Part shown: positions 10,300-20,903 of the stretch, in pieces
Position numbering within the stretch: the stretch's first letter is position 1
Layout of the letters: every line of letters begins with the position of its first letter
NCBI GenBank assembly: GCA_024195585.1
Contig: SWBL01000034.1
Location: 62,001 to 126,000, forward strand
Length of the DNA stretch: 64,000 nt
Reading direction: 5' to 3'
Origin: Aureobasidium sp. EXF-3400
Lineage: Eukaryota > Ascomycota > Dothideomycetes > Dothideales > Saccotheciaceae
The notes under the pieces: model-generated
What the model was told of the DNA's origin: nothing
Database searches by the model: none
What the model saw: only the letters and a program-made list of their open reading frames with translations
Made by a program: the position numbers and the translations under genes

Positions 10300-12415
10300 A
10301 TGTTGTATGTATGCCTCATTCCTACTGTCGCCATGTCTGACACCTTGCCAGCGTCCTGCCACCACCGCCGCGCTACCCCAGCGGGAACCTGTATACCGGC
10401 TACCCACCCGGCGCCATCATCGAGACCAACAACACTCTCTCCAAGCACACCGGCTCTGAATACCAGCTCCTCGTTGGTGAGGGTACCTATGTCCAACGCG
10501 ATGAGCTTCTTCTGGCCACTCCGCCACCTCATCCCTCGGATAATCCTGTCCCCAACACCAATCCCCTCGCTACCACCGTCGCTCCTCCTACTCAGGGTAC
10601 TAGACTCTCGCTGTGCATAGTCGCCCCCAAGAGGCTTCCTGACAACTCTCTCGCCCGCACCATCACCACCAGTAGTCAACTTTCTGCTATGCCCAATGCC
10701 CAAGAGGACCCCATGACCCCCACCACCGACTCGGCCTCGTTCTTCAGGTCATCCGCTGTTCCTGTCTTTGGAGAAAACAACCCTGCACTAGCCCCCGTTC
10801 CTAACAAGGACTCCAAAGATCCATCCAAGAGGCGCAAGCCCAAGAACAACATCGTCAAGAGCAACTCCTCGTTTGTCTCTAGAGTCATTCCCCATGAGGC
10901 CCTCCAGAAGCGCCTCCAAGAACGCAATCCACAGGGCACTTTTGCTTTCTCAAATATCAACAGAGCTCTTCAATGGCTAGACCTTTCTTCTGACACAAAG
11001 ACTGAGAATCTCACAAAAATCTTGTTCACCAAAGCCCACGCTCTGTGCCACCATGTCAACCCTCTCACCAAGAGCACCACCCACCTCGACGTCATCTTGG
11101 GCTTCTCCTCGTCCGACATTATCTGGTATGAGCCCGTATCCCAAAAGTATGCTCGCATCAATAAAAATGGTGCCATCAATCCTTCTGCCGTCTCTTCCAT
11201 CTGGTGGTTGCCCAACAGTGAAAATCTGTTCTTGGCCGCTCACATGGACGGTACCCTGATCGTCTATGACAAGGAAAAGGAAGACGCTCCATTCGTACCC
11301 GAACAGGAATCTTCCGACTCTGCCGATTTTCAATCTGGTCCAGCGTCCTTTTCCATCAAAAAGTCTGTTCAGTCGCGTAATCAGAAGACTAACCCTGTAG
11401 CTGTATGGAAAATCAACAACCAACAAATCAATTGTGTTTCCTTGTCCCCTGACGGCAGGCATCTCGCTGTCGTGTCAGAGGATGGCTCCTTGCGCATCAT
11501 CGACTACCTCAAGGAACAGCTCCTGGATGCTTTTACCTCATACTATGGCGGCTTGATTACTGTAGCGTGGTCGCCTGATGGCCGTTATATCCTAACCGGT
11601 GGTCAAGATGATCTTGTTAGTATTTGGTCCTTTGCAGATGCTACATTGGTAGCTCGTTGTCAAGGCCACAGTAGTTGGGTCACTGATGTCAAGTTTGATC
11701 CCTGGAGATGCGACGAGCGCAATTATCGCTTTGGTAGTGTTGGTGAAGATTGTAAACTCCTACTCTGGGACTTTTCCGTTGGTATGCTCGGCCGACCGAG
11801 AGCAGTGAGTTCTATTCTTAGCTCCTGTTCGCGACATAGTTACTGATCTAGGCTGCGCAGATGTCGATCAAACACAGAGGTAGTGTAACTTCTAATGCCA
11901 TTACGCGGAAAGAGACCAATTCTACAGTCGGTCGTATCAGATCACATTCGACAATCTCAGAGGATGGAGAGGGTGCGACGAATGGCACAGACGTGGTTCA
12001 CGGCTTCAGAACAAAAGCAAGCACAGCCATGTTACCGCCCGTCATGGTGAGTCACAAAACAATTCACGCTGGGCCAATTTTGGCGTCGGTACTAATGTTG
12101 AGATTGCAGTCGAAAAAGATAGACAGCCATCCGTTGAGCTGGCTTGAGTTTCAGGAAGACTGTATCATGACAGCGTGCAAAGATGGTGAGTGTTTTGCAG
12201 CTCTGTGTTGGGACGTCCGGGATCCACCAGAAACATGATAATTGCGCGTCTTTGATGCGTCGCGCGAAGCCGATCGGGCCTTTTAATGACAATCTGCAAA
12301 ATTTCACGTTGGGCTGACACGCTTCACAGGTCACGTTCATACTTGGGATAGACCAAAGGAGGGAGCCGGAGAGAACGGACACACCTCCAGCGATGCCGAC
12401 AACAGCGCGATCTAA
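10300..12415 (+). CDS. creC: WD40 protein CreC, carbon catabolite repression
   Basis: Five exons (10300-10304, 10352-11804, 11861-12046, 12110-12185, 12330-12415) give 601 residues. The first coding exon is only ATGTT. Joining it across a 47-nt intron gives [13 protein letters not shown], which fits the known CreC N-terminus as I recall it. Then come [21 protein letters not shown], a disordered Lys-rich region, and WD40 repeats from about residue 240 ([65 protein letters not shown]) with a last blade after a long insert ([15 protein letters not shown]). In Aspergillus nidulans CreC stabilises the deubiquitinase CreB, and the pair counteracts ubiquitination in glucose repression. creD follows on the same strand. 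Confidence 0.92.
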
Positions 12416-13384
12416 TGCAAGTACGTACTCCGAGTAGTCTGATGTTGACAATATATATGAAAAGTGTGGATCGGTCAGGCCTTATAATGTACAGCTTCGA
12501 TACGCAGTAAGGGGTGGCAAGGCTTCTGACCACCGCTGTGTAAATAGCAACAGCTATTTTGTTTGTGTATAAGAAGTAGGTAGCTATCTGTAGCATGGAT
12601 GGACATGTAGATATTGTTACGACCTTGTAGCTATCTGGGTTACTATTCAGAAGAACAACCCTAATGGCTTGCCATGACTCTGTACTACGCTTCATGCAGA
12701 GCTCAGGAGAGATGGACCGCTACTCATCACGCCATAATTAGGAATCTGGATCAAGACTCAGACCGTTGTACAGCAGGAAGATGGAGCGCGAGAATCCCAA
12801 CCACGGGATAGATAGATTTGTTGAAGATAAAGGCGGCGGAAAAAACGAGGTTTCTGTTGTCCAACAAGGGTTCGCTGGAGGTAGGGCCGAAGCGTGGCCG
12901 GACCCTTGAGAGCCGCAGAGTGGCAGACGTGAATCATGATGAGCTTTGCATGTGCATGTCTGCGGGTTCATGATTTGTTTTTTTGCAGCGACAGGGCAGC
13001 CCAAAGAGTACAGTGCGCTTGCAGCCAGCCCAGGCAGTTGTCTATCTCGGCAGACTACGATCCATGGGGCCAAAAGCGTTGCAGTGATTGGATTCACGGC
13101 TTTGGCGGTTGCTTTCTGTCAAACAAAGGACAAAGAACGGCCTCCCGTCTCGCGCCGACACCAACAAGTCTTTATCGCAATCGGGCACGAGCTTCTTGGT
13201 TGTTTGAGAAACGTCATCCGAGGTCAAGCTTTCGGTTTTGGCATTTTCCACCCAAGTGCCTCAGACTCTCCTTTGCATTCTCTACCACTTCGATTGCTGT
13301 ATCGCGAATACCTGACCCGGCCCACATTATTGTCTGATCTGGTTGTCGCGCCCGCGACCAACATCCCACCACCCCGCCGTCGCC
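12416..13384. other. Intergenic creC-creD
   Basis: 969 bp between the creC stop and the creD start. It is expected to contain the creC 3' end and the creD promoter. Small ORFs here overlap on both strands and lack recognisable domains. Confidence 0.5.
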
Positions 13385-15443
13385 ATGGTCCATACCCCTC
13401 GAGCCAAGCCCGTGCTCGAGATCATGTACTTGCGATCGCCTCGCCTTGAAGCGTCCAGAGGGCTGACTTGTACCCAATAGCCCAAACAACCGCTTCATCG
13501 TCTTCCATGGCGACCAGCACGAAGCCGAGACCATCAAGCTCAATGGTGTCGTTCGATTGACCACACCAGACGCCATGAGTATCAAGAACGTAAAGATCTG
13601 GCTTGAGGGCAAACGACGAATCTCGTGAGTCACTCGCCGTCATGCAACATTCAGCCGAATTGCCCTGTTGACTCTTGTCTGTGCAGATGGTTCTACATGG
13701 GCGGCATGGCAGCAGGTGAAGTGTCGGACAAAAAGACCTTCTGGCGCGAGGAACGTGCTCTAGGCACGTCTGGCACGCACAAGATCAACTCGGGAACGAT
13801 AGAGTGGCCCTTCGAATACATCCTCGATCCTAGCATGCCCGAAAGCATCGAAGGCATGAACAGCACCTACATCGTCTACTACCTGCATGCGAGCGTCTCG
13901 AGACCTGGCTGGAACGCAAAGGATATCACTACCACACAGCACATTCGTATCGTGAGAACTCTGGGCGCCGAGCAGATGGAAACAACTCGCTCCAGAGTAT
14001 GTATTCTGACATGGAGTATTGCAACAAGTATGCTGACTCGCTCTCCAACAGACCAACGCCGACATTTGGGCAAACAAGCTCAGCTACAGCATCTCGATTC
14101 CCACCGACGCCGTTGTTTTTGGAACTTCGATTGTTGCAGATGTCGAATTGTCGCCTATTCGAAAGGGTATCAAGCTCGGCAAGATCGAGATGAGGCTCAT
14201 AGAAGCAGTGACGAAGCGGATACAATCCTCTGAAGTACCCGACCAGCGAGGTGACAGGTGCAAGGTCGATGAATCAGATGTTGCAAAAGCAGAAATGGAA
14301 TTCCCCGAAGAGTCGCGTGTCATTTTTGGCGAAGAGAGCGTCGACAATCCCATCATGGAAGACGAGAAATACGTCTTCAAGGCTACTCTGGAACTGCCCA
14401 AGTCTCTCAAACAGTGCAGACAAGATGTCGATTCTCACAACATCAACATTACTCACCGTTTCAAGCTCATGGTCAACATTCACAACCCCGAAGGCCATAT
14501 TTCTCAGCTCGTTTGCCGTCTTCCGGTCAAACTCTTCATTTCCCCTAACCTGCCGGTCGACGACTCAAACGAGGTCCAAGTCGCTGCAAGAACCATGACC
14601 GACGCCGAACTAAATCAACAAGAAGTCACCTTGAACGCCCCACCAGAATACGGCCGACACCAGCTCGACGCTCTATACAACGATATCAACACGGGTGGTT
14701 ATATGAGTCGCGCGCCCAGTGGGTCAGCCACCCCCTTCTACGCCCAAAGCCGCAATGCATCTTCGGAAAATCTGCAATCTTTGAACGGTGTCGCAGACAT
14801 GCACCACTCGCAGTCAATGCCCGCACTTGGTGGTGGCGAAAGTCACTTTGTACCTGCTCAGCTTCGTTCGCGCCTCGCCAACTTGCAAGACCAAGGGTCA
14901 AGCAGACAAATCCGCGCTGCGCCCGTAGCCCACCATTCTCCATCAGGCGGTAACACTCCTGCGTACACTGGTGGTTATTTTGCTGCTCATTTCGCCCAAT
15001 CGCACTCAGGTCATGCCTCTCCGCCACACCAATCGCCTGCACACAGCGTACCGGAGTCACGCCGAGCTTCTGGAGACGGCGAGGATCTGATCGACGACAA
15101 CGTGCCTCATATGGACGATTTCGACATGGGCACGCTATCAAGAGTTCCCAGTTACGGAGCTGCTGTCCGTACTCCTGGACCGTTTACGCCTTTCGCCGAT
15201 GGACTTCCTAGTTACATGGAAGCGACCAGCCGGCCGCCGAGCCCTACTCTGCAACTCCCGCAAAGGCCAGGCGCTGCCCATGTCAGGAGTGGCATCAGTA
15301 CCCCTGGGTCTCATTCGAGCACTCAGACTTTGACTGGCGCTGTTACCCCTGGTAGCTTTGCTCCCAATGGTCTTACTCCTTTGACACAACTTCATCCCCA
15401 TGAGGACAATCGATTGCGCTTGTTGAGAGCAAGAGTAGATTAG
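13385..15443 (+). CDS. creD: Alpha-arrestin CreD (Rod1/Art-type ubiquitin-ligase adaptor)
   Basis: Four exons (13385-13425, 13481-13624, 13687-13996, 14052-15443) give 628 residues. The first intron has a CTGAC branch point and joins the frame as LEIIPNNRFIVFHGD. The arrestin N domain (residues ~10-190) includes LEGKRRIS, WFYMGG, WPFEYILDPSMPESIEG and YYLHASVSRPGW. The arrestin C domain (~195-345) includes SIPTDAVVFGTS, LPKSLKQCRQDVDSH and ITHRFKLMVNIHNPEG. A PPEY motif near residue 361 (APPEYGRHQLDALYNDI) is the expected contact for the WW domains of the Rsp5/HulA ligase; LPSY occurs further on. The rest is a disordered Ser/Pro/His tail. CreD is known as an arrestin whose mutation suppresses creC and creB phenotypes in A. 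nidulans. Confidence 0.9.
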
Positions 15444-15906
15444 ATTCCGCTGGATCAACGACGACGATTAATATTTTTTTAGCATCGGGAGTGGTATTTA
15501 TTTTGCTATGCATAGACAAGGGGTTTGGTGTTTAGGAACATCGCGCGCTCCAGAGCAGGTTGGACGATTGCAAAGCGTCTCTTTTTTTTTCTTTTTTTTT
15601 TCTTCTTCTTCTTTGGTTTTCGGTTCCAAAGAGTGTAGACTTGTTAGACTAAAACTTCTTTCCCCCTTTCTACGAGTTTATGGATACCTCGTAACACTAT
15701 TTTCATTTCTGTCACACCTTGTGTCCAAATCGGGCAATGTGACGTGCGTGATCAAGTGTGATGACAGCCGGATAACATTGTGACGCGCTGTGACTGCGAA
15801 GGTATCCTTGATGAATAGCAGGGATCAATTGTCTCCTATAACCAAAGTCGGGAAAGAGAGCTACCTTATGCAACAAGCATCTACTATGCTGCATACCTTT
15901 CTAGAC
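15444..15906. other. Tail-to-tail intergenic region
   Basis: 463 bp between the convergent creD and reductase genes. Apart from the pyrimidine tract at 15578-15614, nothing is recognised. Confidence 0.5.
15578..15614 (+). repeat. Polypyrimidine tract (T-rich, then TTC)
   Basis: Two T9 runs separated by single C, followed by (TTC)n. It lies in the creD 3' region and is a likely length-variable microsatellite. Confidence 0.9.
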
Positions 15907-16924
15907 TCACAACTTGCTCAACCTTCCATTCACGGCAGTCGTCAAAGCATAAATGGTACTCAACACCGGTACATCCATGCCAAACTCGGTTGCTTTCTTG
16001 ATCGGATATCCCAGGATGACATCTACCTCAAGAGGCCTTCCTTCCTTCATATCTGTGTGCATGCTTGAAAAGATTCCAGGCATGGCTAGTACTTTGTTTA
16101 CCAGAGCTTCTGCTAGGTTGTGCTCGAGGGGTACGTTGCATCGATTCGCGACATCGATCACTTCGCGCATTAGTCGCTTGGTAGTGATCATTGCTTGAGG
16201 TGATGACTTCAGCCAATCCTGAGTGTTTACGTCTGTGAGTGTGGTAATCGAGTTCCAAGCGGCATTCCATGTGACCTTCTCCCAACGCTTGATCTGAATG
16301 TCCTTTTCGATTTGGAAGATGGTTCCGCCGGTTTTGAGTAGTGTTGCAAAGGCTTCTAACCTTGCTTGTTCGAGATTGTGACCAAGAGTTGGATTTGGGA
16401 ATATGCCCATTTGCATATCTTCAGAGTTTGTGTGTTTGATTACTCCAGGCGAGTTCTGAATGGCTCCTACCCAGGTCACACAGCTGATTATCGTATTGTT
16501 TGGGAAGGTGGTCCGAAAGGGCTCCTCGTTGCCGACGCCATTTTGAATAATGACAAAAGTAGTTTGTTGGCCCACAGCAGATCTGAGGAGTGGTGGTATC
16601 TTGTCTGGATTCACAGCTTTGTGGGTGCAGACGATGTAGTCAAATGGTGATGTGACCTCATCTGGTGACTGGTAGACTCGATCTATGTTGACTTTGTGGT
16701 TGCCATGATTTTCACTTTCGATAGCTAGACCGTGCCTCTTGACTTGTTGATAGTTTGATCTCGCCACTACGCTTAAAGATACGTTCTTGTTGCGTCCAAG
16801 GACAAATGCGTAGAACCCTCCGATGCTAGTATGGTTTAGTCGAATAATCATTCCGAAATGGAAGGGGGTCCTACGCTCCAAGTCCAAAGAGCAGGACTTT
16901 GATATTTTCACCTGATTCTGCCAT
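15907..16924 (-). CDS. 2-dehydropantoate 2-reductase family (PanE/ApbA-like)
   Basis: Two exons (16924-16875 and 16825-15907) give 322 residues. The 49-nt intron lies exactly in the nucleotide-binding loop; once removed the N-terminus reads VLLFGLGAIGGFYAFVLG, the GxGxxG Rossmann motif of ketopantoate reductases. The middle contains VIIQNGVGNEE and the family helix with the catalytic lysine (RWEKVTWNAAWNSITTLT). The C-terminal half has SSMHTDMKEGRPLEVDVILGYPI, also characteristic. The bacterial enzyme reduces ketopantoate with NADPH in pantothenate synthesis; fungi have several paralogues of unknown substrate and this may be one. It is divergent from a flavocytochrome b2-like gene 257 bp away. 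Confidence 0.88.
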
Positions 16925-17181
16925 CTCTACTCAGTGATGCTTGTATAAAACTGAGAGGAGGTGTTTCAGGATTGTATTCTTCATGGGCCAAGAGCTATGA
17001 TGAGATAGAACCCTAGTGAATATCAAAAGCCGACGAAGGTGGGGTGAAGCGGGGGACGATGTGACCCCCACTCTTCTCCGCGTACCTTGATTTGCCCAAT
17101 AATCAGACCGACTGTCATGTATATTGGCCATCATGGCTGAATGTAATCCTCGATGTCTGAACGATTCGTTGCTCGACAATT
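16925..17181. promoter_or_regulatory. Divergent promoter, PanE-like / flavocytochrome b2-like
   Basis: 257 bp between the two start codons, so the promoters must be shared or overlapping. No named site is claimed. Confidence 0.55.
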
Positions 17182-18534
17182 ATGGCGGTAGCAGAGGGTA
17201 CAGAGCTCGCGAAGCATAACAGTAGACACTCCTGTTGGCTTGCCATCCACGGCGAGGTCTGGGATGCAACCGACTTTCTCGGACAACATCCAGGCGGCGC
17301 AAACCTGATTTTCAAGTTGGCTGGCAAAGATGCCTCTGACGAATATGAGCTCTTCCACAATCCTGAGCTCGTCAGGGACACTCTTGGATCCAATGCAAGA
17401 AAGGGCACGATAGATATGTCGACCATTCCGAAAATGGACAGAAAGCCAAAGCCAGAATCAGAAGCTAAGAAGAGTCCGCCGCTGAGCTCTATGATTAGCG
17501 TCAATGATTTTGGAAAAGCGGCAGAAAAGGTTTGTTGACGATTTTGGAAGACATGTTGAACTCGAGCTGACGTTGCAGACAATGACACCAACTGCATGGG
17601 CCTACGTTTCTTCAGGAGCCGACGATGAAATCAGTATGAGGGAGAACGTAAAAGCATATCGAAAGGTTTTCTTGCGTGGTCGGATACTACGAAAGGTAGT
17701 GATTGCAGCACCACTATTCTCGGCCATCCCTCTGCTCTGCCTATTTACACTTCGCCTGTTGGCCTGGCCAAATTGGTACACCCATCAGGCGAGTGTGCCA
17801 TCGCTGCAGCTGTTGGAAAGGAAGGCTGTATCCAAGTTGTCAACACCGTGTCCAGTGTGCCGATCGAAGACATCATGGATGCACGGGTTTCCAAAAATCA
17901 GATCATTTTCTGGCAGCTGTATGCGGACAAGGATCTGGAAAAGTCAAAAGCTTTCATCAAAAGAGTCGAGAGAGCTGGTGTGGCAGCGATATGGCTAACC
18001 GTTGACTCACCTGTTGTCGGTAATCGTGAACGAGATGAGCGATCGAAATCAGTGGTTGATGTGAGTTCGATTTCTGTCAAGTCCATCCAACTCTTATTGA
18101 CGACCCAGCAGATAGATGAGAAATTGGAGGAAGTCGTCGAGACAACTCAAAGCGTTGGCATTGCGAGAGCAAATACTGGCTTTATCAATGCTGACCTTGA
18201 CTGGGACATGGTTGACTGGCTACGAAAATCTACCAAATTGCCGATTGTGATCAAAGGGATTCAGTCGGTTGAGGACGCCGTTTCCGCTTTTGATCATAAA
18301 GTCGATGGTATCGTGCTGAGCAACCACGGAGGTAGATCCCAAGATACGGCACAGCCTCCTCTTCTCACTCTCCTAGAGATCAATCGATATACTCCTCACA
18401 TTCTGGGCAAACACATGCAAATATTCGTCGACGGCGGGATACGAAGAGGTACCGACACTATCAAAGCACTAGCAATGGGTGCGACTGCAGTAGGTGCCCA
18501 ATCAAGGGTTTTATATAACATAAAAGCCAAATAG
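17182..18534 (+). pseudogene. Flavocytochrome b2 (L-lactate dehydrogenase)-like, frameshifted
   Basis: Exon 1 (17182-17529) encodes a cytochrome b5 domain with the heme-ligand motif QHPGGANLI and downstream FHNPE. After an intron the FMN domain begins at 17579 (TAWAYVSSGADDEISMREN) and reads to about 17700. Homology then continues in another frame (TTILGHPSALPIYTSPVGLA) to 18534, including IKGIQSV, the active-site SNHGGRSQD and IFVDGGIRRGTDTIKAL. About seven bases seem lost around 17697-17706, breaking the frame. No plausible intron repairs it: the only GT...AG there is 13 nt. The end is also odd: the usual GRPFLY segment is replaced and about 70 C-terminal residues are missing. Such enzymes oxidise L-lactate or other 2-hydroxy acids. 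There is no mitochondrial presequence. Confidence 0.8.
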
Positions 18535-19074
18535 TATGTAGTATCTTACTGCCTGTTAGATCCAAAGAAGATGTTGCTTAAGAAACACAGAATGGGCGAT
18601 GCCAATTATGTTTAATTCTGTACTTGATATCCCCACGAGCCAGAGAATCTCGAAATCTCACAATCGAGCTGCACGATACTCTCTCCCAAGTAGTGATGTC
18701 TGCAAAACTATTGTCTCTATGGTATCTACATGAATAGAAACCTGACCCAAGGTTGATTGCGTACTTCTATAATTATGAACAACTATCAAGAGCAGATGAG
18801 AGAGATAATAAACAAAAAATCTTCCCGCAGTACTCTCAGAAGTGAAATGAGGTTACCAAGTTGTTTGCTCCCAGTCTGATCATAGAAATATGCAGCAATG
18901 CACGATGTTCTCAGGACAAAGGTATTATCCACAGAGAGAAGCCGGCTTAGGGGCATCTCCCTGCCTCCCTCTGATACAAGCAAAACTCTGCATTGCGACA
19001 ACTTACACAACCAGCGAACATTGTCATAAGAAACAGAAAGATCATAAAACATAACAACCATTTTCCCAACTCAA
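18535..19074. other. Tail-to-tail intergenic region
   Basis: 540 bp between the flavocytochrome pseudogene and the iron-transporter gene. It is AT-rich. I see no recognisable continuation of the missing flavocytochrome C-terminus. Confidence 0.5.
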
Positions 19075-20171
19075 TCAGTCCGACGCAAGGTTGTGGAACA
19101 ATCGAATAATCCCCATCGCACAACCCGCAGCCACACCACCGACAAACATCATCTGTACACCCCCTATCACACCCTGCCACACCTTCTCCTTTCCCTTCCA
19201 CCCAGCAACAAAACCAGTCTTTGAGTATCCGAAAACAAACAGACAGCTCAACATAACGCCAAAAGACCAGTAGAGCGCCAAGAGCACATCCTCCCGCGGC
19301 ACAAAGAAGTAAGGGATCAAAGGCACAAGTCCACCAATGAGATAGCCAAGTGCAATGGTGATGGCGCAGGTGATTGCTCGCGAGCTGGCAGGCTCTGGTT
19401 GCATGTGTTCGAAGCGCATGAGGAAGTCCAAGAGATGTGGTGATTTGGAGAGATGGAAACTGAGTTCGTTGGTGAGGTTTTCTGGTAGTTCGAAGGATTC
19501 GAGGATGTTGGAGACCGAGTTTGCGGCGGCGGAGGGTGTTTCCGCGACTTGTGTGCGGGTGGAAGATAGAGTAGCGCGATATGATTCTCTGCAATTGAAT
19601 GTTAGCATTGACTACAAAACCAGAACTTGAGAGACCTACTCCTCGCTTTTGGCTCCCAGATATCCTCCAAGACCCATAGAGATGGCGCCAGCAATCAATT
19701 CCGCGACACCACCGAGGATCACCACTCTCGAGTCTCCCAAAGCTGATAGGCCCTACAACATGAGACTAGATCAGATGATGTACACGACAAATTTCAAATC
19801 GATGACCTTACCGCTGTCAAGGCAAATGGGACAGTAAGGCCATCTGATAGGCCAATGATTGCATCTGAGATGACTCGAGCATCAATCATAGTCTTTCGCT
19901 TTTGTGTCTCTGTCTCAAGCGGACTGTCGACTTGAGTTGATGCCAGCGACTCGACATCAGTAGACGACCGTAATTGAGCGTACGACTTTTCGGAGAGAGT
20001 CTCTGAAGAGCCCCAGAGGTTCTTCATCCAAGTCAAAGACATGTCTGGTAAAGGAGAAATGAGTTCAGGAAAAGTTGCCTGCACAAAAGCCGGAGTGATA
20101 TCTGTCTGACTATGAGGAAAAGATGGAATTGACATTCGTTGCTGCAAGGATTTTGCAGGATGCTGTGTCAT
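19075..20171 (-). CDS. ccc1: CCC1/VIT1-family vacuolar iron/manganese transporter
   Basis: Three exons (20171-19812, 19752-19640, 19588-19075) give 328 residues. The N-terminal ~90 residues are Ser/Thr-rich and probably cytosolic. The family signature starts at DARVISDAIIGLSDGLTVPF, continues across intron 1 as ALTAGLSALGDSRVVILGG, then ELIAGAISMGLGGYLGAKSE, where conserved acidic and Met residues line the metal path. A cytoplasmic metal-binding loop follows. The rest is three membrane segments (ITCAITIALGYLIGGLVPLI, LLALYWSFGVMLSCLFVFG, GGVQMMFVGGVAAGCAMGI). Yeast Ccc1 moves iron and manganese into the vacuole. The gene is divergent from a phosphoesterase gene. Confidence 0.92.
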
Positions 20172-20394
20172 TAATGCGACTCTATATTCTTTTCAATTCT
20201 TTTGTGCTTGTCCGGAGACATGTCACTCAAGGTGGTTCGTAGCTCCACTGCCATGCCGTCTGTTGAGGGGTTGTGCAGCTTGCTCAAAGCAATCGCTGAC
20301 CTATGAGACAGAAAACGTGCTCTGGTATAAGTTTCTAAAACTTTTCGACGACCCGCGTATACATATGCAGGGTTGGAGCTTGTCCAAATGCTTG

Positions 20395-20411
20395 CCGGAC
20401 AACCCGTCCGG
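20395..20411. promoter_or_regulatory. Perfect palindrome with CGG half-sites
   Basis: CCGGACAACCCGTCCGG is a perfect 6-bp inverted repeat around a 5-bp spacer, giving CGG-N9-CCG as expected for a dimeric Zn2Cys6 factor. An overlapping CCCGTC-CGGC-GACGGG hairpin occupies 20403-20418. It lies about 225 bp from the ccc1-like start and 490 bp from the phosphoesterase start. The cognate factor is unknown. Confidence 0.5.
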
Positions 20412-20766
20412 CGACGGGTCTCGGCACATGAGGCGTTCGCGGGACTGACCTATCGTTGCGACCTTATTATTCGCGACCTTCCGAAACAGTCTCGCCGCTG
20501 ACGATCCTGCCCCACCTACCTAAAAGACCTACGCGGGGTCGTGGTATACACGAGCGACTTTTTCAACACGACGTGCTGCTCTCACGCTCGTTCACTGGCT
20601 CATGAATATCTTACTCTGCCTCTGCTTCCGTTTTTACCGCTGTCTTCTGGACTTTGGACAGGGCTTGCTCATGTGCACAATATGCTCAACAATCTGCAGC
20701 TCCACTTGGGATGCAAGGTAGGGTTCGACTCCGCAGAAATCAGTCCGTGAAGAGCGAGTGCAACAA

Positions 20767-20774
20767 CACGTGGG
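20767..20774 (+). promoter_or_regulatory. Pho4/NUC-1-type site CACGTGGG
   Basis: CACGTGGG is the high-affinity E-box of phosphate-starvation activators (Pho4, NUC-1, PalcA). It lies 130 bp upstream of the ATG of a secreted phosphoesterase, which fits phosphate control. A single 8-mer match could be chance. Confidence 0.5.
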
Positions 20775-20903
20775 AAAATTCTTGTTGCCATTGCTGGTCA
20801 GTTGTTTGTGTGAGCCATTGAGGTAGGAGTATAAGATGGATGTCCAAGATGCTCCAACAATGCCTTTGACAGACAACTCGACCAGCACTCTTCACAAGCA
20901 ACA

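Larger units (their letters stand above)
20172..20903. promoter_or_regulatory. Divergent intergenic region, ccc1-like / phosphoesterase
   Basis: 732 bp between two start codons. It contains a perfect 17-bp palindrome (20395-20411) and a Pho4-type CACGTGGG site (20767-20774), listed separately. Confidence 0.6.

Noticed and set aside
17694..17706. A GT...AG intron that would repair the flavocytochrome frame.
   Set aside because: It would be 13 nt, far below workable length, and its removal does not restore the frame.
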